39,882 nt of DNA from Acidisoma sp. L85 (lineage in GTDB: Bacteria; Pseudomonadota; Alphaproteobacteria; Acetobacterales; Acetobacteraceae), in NCBI RefSeq assembly GCF_009765865.1, contig NZ_LMUQ01000061.1:562165-602046 (forward strand), read 5' to 3'. Shown piece after piece: positions 33,281 to 39,882 of the stretch. A program made the position numbers and the translations under genes. Each line of letters opens with the position of its first letter. Within the stretch, counting starts at the first letter, position 1. Below the pieces are notes generated by a model that had not been told where the DNA came from, ran no database searches, and saw nothing but the letters and a program-made list of their open reading frames with translations.

Positions 33281-33948
33281 GGCACGGTCTCCAGCCTCGG
33301 CGCGCCCGAGTTATGGGCATAAGTCGGCCAGTCGGGGGTATAGGCCTCGGACTGATTGCCCCAGACCGTCCAACCCGGCCGGGGTCCACGGGCGAAAAGC
33401 TCGAGGAAAGGTCCGGGACTGCAAGATTCGATGAGGGGATACTGCTCGTCGGGCTTGCGGCTATGCTCGCGCTTGCGTGTCGCCAGCAGGTTAACCTGCG
33501 AGCGGCCGGGCGCCAGGGTTCGCGCGTGGCGGCCCCGTGTACCAAAGAGCAGCAGCTCCGTCACGTTGCGAAAATAGAAGCCGACGCCGCGGCCATCGGG
33601 GCCGCCATCCCGCCGGATCTTGTGCCAGACGATATTGGCCTTGTAGGCGAAACCCCAAGCGGCGAGCACCGCGAGCCCATCGGGCAGCAGCGCATTCGGC
33701 ACCCACAAATAGAGATGCGCCGGGTCGGCGACGTGCTCCGCCACCGGCAGCGCCGCGATCGCGGCGAGATCCATGGTGCCGTAACGGCTGAGGCGGCGAT
33801 GCTCAGGCGCCACTTTTCCGGTGCGGTTCGTGAATTGCCAGGGCGGATCGGCCAGCACGGTCGCGAAGCGACGGCCGGAGAGCGCGGATCGCAGCGAGGC
33901 GACTGGATCGGCGGCCGCTGCGGAGGAAATCGAATCGGCGGAGAGCAC
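33277..33948 (-). CDS. MT-A70-family adenine-N6 DNA methyltransferase
   Basis: The 223-residue protein carries VLADPPWQFTNR with the catalytic DPPW, and LYLWVPNALLPDGLAVLAAWGF, FYFRNVTELLLFGTRG and WTVWGNQSE, the usual order in the MT-A70 group. It would transfer a methyl group from S-adenosylmethionine to adenine N6. As the partner of the overlapping BglII-like nuclease it should protect host sites. No separate regulator (C protein) is visible. The pair is flanked by unrelated genes, as expected for a mobile restriction-modification unit. Confidence 0.87.
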   Translation of the reverse strand: MLSADSISSAAAADPVASLRSALSGRRFATVLADPPWQFTNRTGKVAPEHRRLSRYGTMDLAAIAALPVAEHVADPAHLYLWVPNALLPDGLAVLAAWGFAYKANIVWHKIRRDGGPDGRGVGFYFRNVTELLLFGTRGRHARTLAPGRSQVNLLATRKREHSRKPDEQYPLIESCSPGPFLELFARGPRPGWTVWGNQSEAYTPDWPTYAHNSGAPRLETVP

Positions 33949-34035
33949 GCGGGCAGGCTAGCGCAGGCGAGCCGGGTGGCGCCATCCTCACCTACGGCCA
34001 GGGTCGGGCCGCAAACTTGTCGGGAGCAGACGGAT

Positions 34036-34911
34036 ATGGACGTCGGTGTGATCGGGATCGGGCCAATGGGTTCGGGCATGGCGCGGTGCCTGCTCAGGGC
34101 CGGGCATAAGGTGACTGTCTATAACCGCACCCGCGCGCGGGCCGAGGCGCTGGTCACGGACGGCGCCACGGTCGCGGATAGCCCTGCCGAAGCGGCGGCG
34201 CGCGAGGTTGTGATTACCATGCTCGCCTCGGACGATGCAGTCGAAGGTCTCGTCTTTGGAGCGGAGGGGTTGCTCGCCGGCCTGCCCCGCGGTGCCGCCC
34301 ATATCGCCTCGGGCACCATGTCGCTCGACCTCTCGAAGCGCCTGGCGGAGGCGCATGCGGGGCTTGGGCAGGACTACCTCACCGCCACCGTGCTGGGCCG
34401 GCCACCGGCGGCCGAGGCCGGCAAGCTCTTCACCATGGCGGCGGGGCCGGAGGCGCTGATCGAGCGGCTGCGGCCAGTGCTGGAGGCTCTGGGTCAGCGG
34501 CTGTTTGTGGTGGGCACGGAGCCATGGCAGGGCAATCTGGTAAAGCTCTGCTGCAACTTCATGATCTTCTCCACCATCGAGCAATTCGCGGAAGTTTTCG
34601 CCCTCGCGCAGAAGGGCGGGGTCGATCGCGGCATGCTTTACGAGGTGCTGACGGAATCCTTTTTCAGCGCGCCGGTTCACAAGAATTATGGCCGCATGAT
34701 CCTCGACCGGGCCTACGAGCCGCCGGGAGGCAAACTCGGGCTCGGCGCCAAAGACAATCGGCTGATGCTGGAAGCCGGGGAGGAACTGAAGGTGCCGCTG
34801 CCCTTCGCCTCGATATTGCGGGACCGCTTCCTGGCGAGCGCGGCACGGGGGGACGGAGAGAAGGATTTTTGCGTCATTGCCCGGCGCGCCGAGGAGGACG
34901 CTGGTCTCTGA
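34036..34911 (+). CDS. NAD(P)-dependent beta-hydroxyacid dehydrogenase (3-hydroxyisobutyrate dehydrogenase family)
   Basis: The 291-residue enzyme starts MDVGVIGIGPMGSGMARCLL, an N-terminal Rossmann site (GIGPMG) typical of the family. The substrate loop TATVLGRPPAAEAGKLF replaces the usual DAPVSGG-type motif, as in the GLYR/imine reductase-like branch. The catalytic lysine is in LVKLCCNFM, and KDNRLMLEAG follows near the end. It may act on glyoxylate, succinic semialdehyde, hydroxyisobutyrate or an imine. GGGAG lies nine bases upstream of ATG 34036; the longer open frame overlaps the methyltransferase gene and is rejected. Confidence 0.88.
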   Translation: MDVGVIGIGPMGSGMARCLLRAGHKVTVYNRTRARAEALVTDGATVADSPAEAAAREVVITMLASDDAVEGLVFGAEGLLAGLPRGAAHIASGTMSLDLSKRLAEAHAGLGQDYLTATVLGRPPAAEAGKLFTMAAGPEALIERLRPVLEALGQRLFVVGTEPWQGNLVKLCCNFMIFSTIEQFAEVFALAQKGGVDRGMLYEVLTESFFSAPVHKNYGRMILDRAYEPPGGKLGLGAKDNRLMLEAGEELKVPLPFASILRDRFLASAARGDGEKDFCVIARRAEEDAGL

Positions 34912-35043
34912 CCTCCTCATCCACCCCATTCGAGGAAGGATGTTCCAGCGAAGCGGCCGGTTCGGTCAGGGCGGTTCTGACGTCAGGACTGCTCCGCGGG
35001 TCCGCCTTGCCGGAGGACCGGGAGACGCCATACATCGGCCTTC

Positions 35044-36231
35044 GTGCAATGGCTGGATGACGCGGTGAGCATGCTGGCCTTGGCACGCGATAAGAAAACG
35101 ACGAGTTGGGCGGAGCGCGGCGTCACGGCCGGGGTGTTTCTAGGCTTCGGGCTCGGAGTCGGCGCCTGGGCGTCGTCGATCCCGTATTTCAGGGCACGTC
35201 TCGGCCTGTCCGACGGGGAGTTGAGCTTCGCCCTGGTCTCGCTGATGGCTGGCTCCATTGTGAGCATGCCGGTCATGGGCCCGCTCGCTGCGCGCATCGG
35301 ATCGGGCCGATCGCTGCGGTTCCTCGCCTTGGCCTATCCGCTGACCATGCTGCTGCCGAGGCTCGCGGATAGCCTGCCGATGCTGATGGCGGCGACCTTC
35401 GCCATCGGATTGGGCAACGGCGCGATGGACGTCGTGATGAATACCCATGCGAGCGATATCGAGCGGCGCTGGAAGGTCCCGATCATGTCCTCCTTCCACG
35501 CCGGCTACAGCCTCGGCGGTCTCCTCGGCGCCGCGCTGGGCGGCTTGCTTGCGGCGCGCGGCCTGATTGTGGACGCGCTGCCGGTGGCGACAGCGATCTG
35601 CGTTCTCATCGCGGCCCTAAGCTGGACCAGCGTGGGGCGCGGCGCCGTGGCGAAGGGCGGAGGGTCGGGCCTCGCGCTGCCGAATCTCGCCGTGCTGCCG
35701 CTCTGCATGCTGTGCCTGCTTTGCCTGCTGTGCGAGGGCGCTATGGCGGATTGGAGCGCGGTTTATCTCTCGACCGTAGTGGGAACCGGGCCAGCCCTCG
35801 CGGCGGCCGGCTTCGCGGGATTCTCGGCGGCAATGATCCTCGGGCGGCTCACCGGCGATGCGGTGACCAATCGCTTCGGCCGGCGGCCAGTGGTGCGCGT
35901 GGGGGCGGCCTTGGCCACCATCGGCTTGGCCCTGGCGGCAGCCGTGCCAACGAGCAGCGCGGCAATCATCGGGTTTGCGCTCGTCGGCATGGGCCTTGCG
36001 AATGTCGTGCCGCTCACCTTCGGCGCGGCTGGGCGGCTTGCCGGGCTGTCGCCGGCGCGCGGCATCGCGATGGTGGCGACCGCCGGATACACCGGTTTCC
36101 TGATGGGACCGCCGCTGGTGGGCGGGGTCGCCTCACTGGTCGGGCTGCGTAGCGGGGTGGCTCTTGTGGCGATCTGCGCGGCGGCGGCGTTGTTGCTTGC
36201 GGGACCGGCGTTTCGCGGCGGCACGGAGTGA
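35044..36231 (+). CDS. MFS transporter, YbjJ-like
   Basis: The 395-residue membrane protein has about 12 hydrophobic segments. GVTAGVFLGFGLGVGAWASSIPYF begins the first helix; SDGELSFALVSLMAGSIVSMP and NGAMDVVMNTHASDIERRW are characteristic of the YbjJ/sugar-transport-like branch. FHAGYSLGGLLGAALGG follows. The substrate is unknown. The start is uncertain: GTG 35044, GTG 35065 or ATG 35071, none with a strong ribosome-binding site. The 132 bp upstream contain the palindrome CTGACGTCAG (34978-34987), a possible operator. Confidence 0.85.
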   Translation: MQWLDDAVSMLALARDKKTTSWAERGVTAGVFLGFGLGVGAWASSIPYFRARLGLSDGELSFALVSLMAGSIVSMPVMGPLAARIGSGRSLRFLALAYPLTMLLPRLADSLPMLMAATFAIGLGNGAMDVVMNTHASDIERRWKVPIMSSFHAGYSLGGLLGAALGGLLAARGLIVDALPVATAICVLIAALSWTSVGRGAVAKGGGSGLALPNLAVLPLCMLCLLCLLCEGAMADWSAVYLSTVVGTGPALAAAGFAGFSAAMILGRLTGDAVTNRFGRRPVVRVGAALATIGLALAAAVPTSSAAIIGFALVGMGLANVVPLTFGAAGRLAGLSPARGIAMVATAGYTGFLMGPPLVGGVASLVGLRSGVALVAICAAAALLLAGPAFRGGTE

Positions 36232-36252
36232 GCTAATTAATGGGTGATCCGC

Positions 36253-36753
36253 CTAAGACTCGAAATCGGGTGTCACACGGAGGTTTTCGATGGTGAAGCC
36301 ATGGCGGACCGAGAGCATTTCACCGACGCGGCGGCGATGGCAGATGCAGGGGTCGGCTTCATAGCAAAGCAAACAGCTTGGTCTGGCCGAGGCGGTGCTG
36401 GCGGCTTCCTCGAGCGCCGCCACCGCCTCAGGCAGGGCCAATCTCTCCTCGACGATTTCCCAGAAGCGCGGCCATTGGCGGCGCCGGTTGGCCTCGCGGC
36501 CCTCGGGTGGCGTGCCTAGAGCGCGGAGATGGAGATAGCCGATGCCCGCCTCATCCAAACCCGCCGCGAGCTGGCGCTTGGAGAAGCCGGCTCGGCGTGA
36601 GAGGGGCAAGTCGCGCACGTCGATCACGGTCGCGACGCCCGTCCTCTTGAGAGTCGCGATGAAGTTGGCGAAGCCCGCCTTCTCATACCCGATCGTGTAG
36701 AGGATGTGTGGCGGCTGTACCAGCCTGGGATCCTTCGATGGGTGACGGGGCAT
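36253..36753 (-). CDS. DUF488 family protein
   Basis: The 166-residue soluble protein has ILYTIGYEKAGFANFIATLK, VIDVRDLPLSRRAGFSKRQL, GIGYLHLRALG and the C-terminal LLCYEADPCICHRR, which together define DUF488. The Cys and His residues at the end suggest metal or nucleotide binding, but the function is unknown. I use ATG 36753 (AGGAG ten bases upstream) rather than the TTG 21 bases earlier. It is convergent with the MFS gene and divergent from eipB. Confidence 0.88.
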   Translation of the reverse strand: MPRHPSKDPRLVQPPHILYTIGYEKAGFANFIATLKRTGVATVIDVRDLPLSRRAGFSKRQLAAGLDEAGIGYLHLRALGTPPEGREANRRRQWPRFWEIVEERLALPEAVAALEEAASTASARPSCLLCYEADPCICHRRRVGEMLSVRHGFTIENLRVTPDFES

Positions 36754-36882
36754 CGCGACCTTGCTCCTGGGCAACGGGATAGGCTACGCCCAATAAACCC
36801 AACAAACGGCGCGGGCGGACAACCGGCTGTCCCGGAGATCCGAGCTTCCCGCCGCCCGTCATCCTCATCTTCGCGGTGAACT

Positions 36883-37728
36883 ATGGCTTTGCCTATACGC
36901 TCGGAGTCGATCCCGCCCCTGTCGCCGCGTTCCGCGGTGCGACGCCTTCTCTGCGTGCTCGCTGCGGTCGTTTTGGTCGGCGCCGCGCCTGCCGTCCAGG
37001 CCGCCCCGGCACCGGTGCCGCTGGCCGCGCATCGCGCCTTCTATCGGCTGACCCTCGCCTCCACCGAAAATAGCGGGGTCACCAGCGCTACCGGCGCCAT
37101 GGAATACGAGGTCATCGACGGCTGCGAGGGGTGGGCGACGCAGCAGCGCATGGACATCACCGTGCTCGACCGTGAGGGCGGCGATACCCATACGGTCTCC
37201 GACTACTCGACCTGGGAATCGAAGGACGGCCGCGACTTTCGCTTCCGCATTGCCCAGAGCATCAATGACAACAAGGTGGTGCGCGCGGGCTATGCCGAAC
37301 TCGTGCCGGGGCATGGCGGCTTCGCGGTCTATACCCAGCCGGCGGCGAAGCGGGTGACGCTGCCATCCCGCACCGTATTCCCGATGGCTCAGACGGCGGC
37401 CGTGCTGGCGGCGGCGCGGCGGGGCGACAAATTCGTCTCGCTGCCGGTTTTCGATGGGACGGCGGCGGATGCGATCGAGAATAGCTTCACCGTCATCACC
37501 TCACACGGCATGCGCGTGCCGACGAATTTCGCGCCGCTGCGTGATCTGGACAGCGACTTCGTCCATATCGGCTATTTCGATACTGACCGGGCTCAGCAAT
37601 TACCCGGCGCGCTGCTGACCATGCGGTACTGGGATAATGGCGTCGCCGACCAACTCGTGCTCGACTTTGGCAATTTCACCGTCAACGGCGTGCTCGACCG
37701 ATTCGAATTGTTGCCGCATCACTGCTGA
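36883..37728 (+). CDS. eipB: Periplasmic cell-envelope integrity protein EipB (DUF1849)
   Basis: The 281-residue protein has a signal peptide (RRLLCVLAAVVLVGAAPAVQA, cleavage near residue 41) and then the DUF1849 fold: HRAFYRLTLAS, GAMEYEVIDGCEGWATQQR, PSRTVFPMAQT and YWDNGVADQLVLDFGNFTVNGVLDRFELL. EipB of Brucella is a beta-spiral periplasmic protein needed for envelope integrity, stabilised by a disulfide. The two mature cysteines here (in DGCEGW and the last residue) fit such a bond. It is typical of Rhizobiales and related alphaproteobacteria. The stop is 8 bp from the stop of the convergent CHAP gene. Confidence 0.9.
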   Translation: MALPIRSESIPPLSPRSAVRRLLCVLAAVVLVGAAPAVQAAPAPVPLAAHRAFYRLTLASTENSGVTSATGAMEYEVIDGCEGWATQQRMDITVLDREGGDTHTVSDYSTWESKDGRDFRFRIAQSINDNKVVRAGYAELVPGHGGFAVYTQPAAKRVTLPSRTVFPMAQTAAVLAAARRGDKFVSLPVFDGTAADAIENSFTVITSHGMRVPTNFAPLRDLDSDFVHIGYFDTDRAQQLPGALLTMRYWDNGVADQLVLDFGNFTVNGVLDRFELLPHHC

Positions 37729-37736
37729 GAGTTCGT

Positions 37737-38303
37737 TCAGCTTCCAGCCGCCAGACGCAAACCATTGTCGCTCGCGGCCATCGGCACGCCAGGAGGCGCG
37801 GAGGGTGAGGCGCTGCCCCTTGCCGGCTGCGGCAGGATGAAGCCGAAGGTGGGGTAGACGGTCTGGCCCCAGTTGTTGACCGGCGGCCACCAGACACGCA
37901 CCGCGCTCCAGTCATTCGCGGCGGAAACGTCCAGGACAGGCTGGTTGCTGGTGATGCGGTACGGGAGCCAATTCGCCTGGGTTACCAGGATGCGCCGCTG
38001 CGACGTGACGGCTGAGACGACGGCGAGATGACCGCTCGGCAACCGCGACGTGCGCCGGAACACGAGCACACCGCCGGGCGCGGGCGCGATGGTCTCGACG
38101 TATCGGCCCTGAGCCGCGTTCCACCATTCCCAGGCGTCACCACTGATCGGCAGGCCGGTGACCTGGCGGGCATAGGGAACGCAGGTATAGGAGGTCGATT
38201 GCCCGTAGCGTGCATAGCCGCCACCGCAGGCGGTGAGGCATAGTATGAGGCCGAGACTTAGCCAGCGACCGCTGTTTCGCGGACCGACAATCATCGCCTT
38301 CAC
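37737..38303 (-). CDS. CHAP-domain lipoprotein, probable peptidoglycan amidase/endopeptidase
   Basis: The 188-residue protein has a lipoprotein signal with lipobox LTAC (residues 23-26), so it is anchored in a membrane facing the periplasm. The CHAP domain shows the catalytic Cys in YTCVPYARQVTG, the His in SGHLAVV, and a third residue in VTQANW. Such enzymes cut peptide bonds of peptidoglycan. The C-terminus is Pro/Ala/Ser-rich. GTG 38303 is used; ATG 38294 is an alternative. Confidence 0.85.
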   Translation of the reverse strand: MKAMIVGPRNSGRWLSLGLILCLTACGGGYARYGQSTSYTCVPYARQVTGLPISGDAWEWWNAAQGRYVETIAPAPGGVLVFRRTSRLPSGHLAVVSAVTSQRRILVTQANWLPYRITSNQPVLDVSAANDWSAVRVWWPPVNNWGQTVYPTFGFILPQPARGSASPSAPPGVPMAASDNGLRLAAGS

Positions 38304-38402
38304 CGCGACCCTGGGTTGTTTCTGAAGCTCGGGCGCAACTGAAGGCTATAAGCCTATGTAAGTCAACGTATTTTGATATGTGGCGGAGCGGCCTGAAGTG
38401 AG

Positions 38403-39185
38403 ATGATGAGCGACACCTTCACCGAGGCTGAGATCGAGCGCTATTCGCGGCATATCATGCTGCCGGAGATTGGTGGCGTCGGGCAGGCGCGGCTGCGGCG
38501 GACGAGGGTGCTGGTGATCGGGGCTGGGGGGCTCGGCAGCCCGCTGCTGCTCTATCTCGCGGCGGGCGGCGTCGGCACGATCGGGATCGTCGATGATGAC
38601 AGCGTCGATCTTTCGAACTTGCAACGTCAGATCGCACATTCCACCGGCCGCCTTGGACAAGCCAAGACAGGCTCGGCGGCGGAAGCGGCGCGGGCGATCA
38701 ATCCGCTCGTCTCGATCGTCGAGCATCGGCAGCGGCTGACGGCTTCAGAGGCTGAGGAGTTGATCGGCGGTTATGATCTGGTGTGCGACGGCTCGGATAA
38801 TTTCGCGACGCGGTATCTGGTGGCCGACGCCTGCCTTGCCGCCCGCCGCACCTTGATCTCAGCGGCGGTGTCGCGCTTCGAGGGGCAGATCACGACCTTC
38901 AAGCCGCATCTCGATGAGAGAGGCCCCTGCTACCGATGCCTCTATCCCGAGGCGCCGAGTGATGCCGCGCTCTCGGCTTGCGAGGCAGAGGGGGTGTTGG
39001 GGGCGGTGACCGGCGTCATGGGGTCGTTGCAGGCGACCGAGGCGGTTAAGGAGATCCTTGGTATTGGCGAGAGTCTATCCGGCCGCCTGCTGCTGTGGGA
39101 TGCGCTGAGCTGTCGTTTTCGCGTGATCCGTTTGCCGCGAGACCCGGACTGCCCGGGCTGCGGCCAGCGGGGGTCGTCTCACTAG
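38403..39185 (+). CDS. moeB: MoeB/ThiF-family adenylyltransferase (E1-like)
   Basis: The 260-residue protein adenylates the C-terminus of a small sulfur carrier (MoaD, ThiS or similar). ERYSRHIMLPEIGGVGQ opens the family, with the ATP site VIGAGGLGSP, the DDDSVDLSNLQRQ loop, and CDGSDNFATRY. Two CxxC pairs (CYRC and CPGC) bind zinc. SACEAEGVLGAVTG carries the region of the active cysteine. There is no C-terminal rhodanese domain. A choice between molybdopterin and thiamine pathways is not possible from this gene alone. Its stop overlaps the alternative-frame stop of the convergent gene at 39182. Confidence 0.88.
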   Translation: MMSDTFTEAEIERYSRHIMLPEIGGVGQARLRRTRVLVIGAGGLGSPLLLYLAAGGVGTIGIVDDDSVDLSNLQRQIAHSTGRLGQAKTGSAAEAARAINPLVSIVEHRQRLTASEAEELIGGYDLVCDGSDNFATRYLVADACLAARRTLISAAVSRFEGQITTFKPHLDERGPCYRCLYPEAPSDAALSACEAEGVLGAVTGVMGSLQATEAVKEILGIGESLSGRLLLWDALSCRFRVIRLPRDPDCPGCGQRGSSH

Positions 39186-39603
39186 AGTCTGGCCCCCGGG
39201 ATTGGACGGGTGTTGGCTGCGAGGCGACGGCTGAAAGCACTCGTAAAACCCTCGATCGTTTCGTCCTCGTTCGCCATGTCATCGAACGGCGATCTTTTTC
39301 CGCTGAGTAACCGCTGCTCGTTAGAGGTCGATTTCGGGTTGACGTAGCTGCCTGCTGGTTGACGTAGCTGCCTGCTGGTTGACGTAGCTGCCTGCTGAGA
39401 GTGCGCCCCCGTCTACTAGCCGACGGATTGTAGAAGAACGCTGGCATCGTGCCATTTTTGAATTGCGCCCCAGAGACTGACGCGGCGAGAGCCTCATTGA
39501 AGGCCGCTACATCCTCTGGCTTCGGGCCAATCCGACGCACGTTTCCTATCGGCTGGGTCGTGATGGGCCTCCGGACCACCGGGTCTGTTGTCCTGTATCC
39601 CAT
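39046..39603 (-). CDS. Unknown protein whose frame depends on a 20-bp tandem repeat
   Basis: The frame opens at ATG 39603 with AAAGGAAAG just upstream. The first 82 residues (MGYRTTDPVVRRPITTQPIG...) are well behaved; PKPEDVAAFNEALAAS looks helical. The codons for about residues 70-89 are three perfect 20-bp repeats (39338-39397). As sequenced, the frame then runs on through Arg/Ser-rich sequence and overlaps moeB antisense for 140 bp, to 185 residues. If one unit were missing, the product would be 133 residues with a balanced tail (NEQRLLSGKRSPFDD and FTSAFSRRLAANTRP) and would stop at 39184-39182, right against the moeB stop. So this may be an OFF or frameshifted form. I recognise no family; resemblance to secretion-system rod proteins is too weak to use. 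Confidence 0.55.
   Translation of the reverse strand: MGYRTTDPVVRRPITTQPIGNVRRIGPKPEDVAAFNEALAASVSGAQFKNGTMPAFFYNPSASRRGRTLSRQLRQPAGSYVNQQAATSTRNRPLTSSGYSAEKDRRSMTWRTRTKRSRVLRVLSAVASQPTPVQSRGPDSSETTPAGRSPGSPGLAANGSRENDSSAHPTAAGGRIDSRQYQGSP
39338..39397. repeat. Three perfect 20-bp tandem repeats
   Basis: The unit GTTGACGTAGCTGCCTGCTG is repeated at 39338-39357, 39358-39377 and 39378-39397 without any mismatch. The unit length is not a multiple of three, so each gain or loss shifts the minus-strand reading frame across it. Perfect identity points to recent or ongoing slippage or recombination. Confidence 0.97.
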
Positions 39604-39824
39604 CGCACTTTCCTTTCGATCGCGGTACCTAGACGCAACTCAGACCGCATCCTCCCGACCTAGGGCGATATGCTCGGCTCTGCAACTACAAGTAGCAATT
39701 CATTCATCGATAACTTCATATGGTTGAGTTTGCGAGGAAAACCCCTCGACTGCGTGAACAACGCGTCACACTCGCTCCGCCGCACCCGCTTGACCTGCGG
39801 AGCCAAGCTTGGCACCGACGCGGC
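39604..39824. other. Low-GC divergent intergenic region
   Basis: GC falls to about 42% in 39661-39720 by count. The region lies between the minus-strand gene starting at 39603 and the possible plus-strand start at 39825, and should hold promoters for both. A 19-codon minus-strand frame (MKLSMNELLLVVAEPSISP) is present but not convincing. Confidence 0.4.
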
Positions 39825-39882
39825 ATGAGACATCGATGGCTGCAACTTCTCGCCGTATGCGTAGTGGCGGGGGTGGCGAGGG
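39825..39882 (+). CDS. Possible exported protein, N-terminal fragment cut by the window edge
   Basis: Nineteen codons from ATG 39825 encode MRHRWLQLLAVCVVAGVAR, a positively charged start followed by a hydrophobic stretch, like a signal peptide. No good ribosome-binding site is visible, and another ATG (39834) in a different frame gives a non-hydrophobic peptide. The identity cannot be judged from so little. Confidence 0.3.
   Translation, partial: MRHRWLQLLAVCVVAGVAR

Noticed and set aside
33313-34035. Upstream extension of the hydroxyacid dehydrogenase frame
   Set aside because: It runs antisense through the methyltransferase gene; ATG 34036 has its own ribosome-binding site and starts exactly at the Rossmann motif.
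39338-39397. CRISPR-like array
   Set aside because: The units are directly abutting 20-bp tandem copies without spacers, and no cas gene is present.

Overview
The window reads as chromosomal DNA of a GC-rich (about 65%) alphaproteobacterium, possibly of the Rhodospirillales/Acetobacterales type. The evidence is an EipB (DUF1849) periplasmic protein, a DUF6481 protein divergent from a cold-shock gene, a penicillin-binding protein 1A gene directly upstream of prfB, a class II DAHP synthase, a glutamyl-tRNA synthetase with HVGN in place of HIGH, and a split chromate transporter. No rRNA, tRNA or CRISPR array was found. The lineage is an inference; I could not run a search.

Layout, left to right. 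0.2-3.5 kb: an EmrA/EmrB-type efflux pair behind a perfect 20-bp palindrome, then a small unknown protein. 3.5-8.5 kb (minus strand): a DUF4239 membrane protein, prfB with an intact programmed +1 frameshift, and a bifunctional PBP1A. 8.8-11 kb (minus): a two-gene chromate transporter and a phospholipase D-type protein. 11.1-12.9 kb (plus): a Rieske/FAD oxidoreductase and a 57-residue peptide. 12.9-16.1 kb (minus): hutI, an HU-type DNA-binding protein and an omega-amino acid:pyruvate aminotransferase. 16.2-19.6 kb (minus): a taurine/sulfonate-type ABC importer with two different permeases, which probably feeds the aminotransferase just downstream. 19.9-26.7 kb: an FAD monooxygenase divergent from glutathione reductase, then class II DAHP synthase, nicotinate phosphoribosyltransferase and glutamyl-tRNA synthetase. 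26.7-27.5 kb: an 800-bp stretch of unusual composition with no confident gene. 27.5-30.4 kb (minus): a double-domain GNAT acetyltransferase, an O-antigen ligase-type membrane protein and DUF6481; cspA (plus) with a good terminator follows. 31.2-33.9 kb (minus): a DUF1521 protein carrying a GDPHV autocleavage-type motif, then a compact restriction-modification pair (BglII-like nuclease and MT-A70 methyltransferase). 34-39.2 kb: a 3-hydroxyisobutyrate dehydrogenase-like enzyme, an MFS transporter, DUF488, EipB, a CHAP-domain lipoprotein and a MoeB/ThiF-type E1 enzyme. The right end falls in GC and holds an open reading frame interrupted by a 3 x 20 bp tandem repeat, plus the first codons of a possible exported protein.

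The most interesting points are these. (1) Two near-identical copies, 15 kb apart, of an ~86-bp intergenic repeat that can fold into a three-armed cloverleaf. (2) A 20-bp triplicate whose copy number sets the reading frame of a minus-strand gene: removing one unit joins it to a frame that ends exactly against the moeB stop codon, which suggests slippage-controlled expression. (3) The DUF1521 protein, of the kind known from type III-secreted, calcium-dependent self-cleaving proteins. (4) The unusual two-permease importer/aminotransferase operon. (5) A second family of GC-rich palindromic repeats at three intergenic sites.
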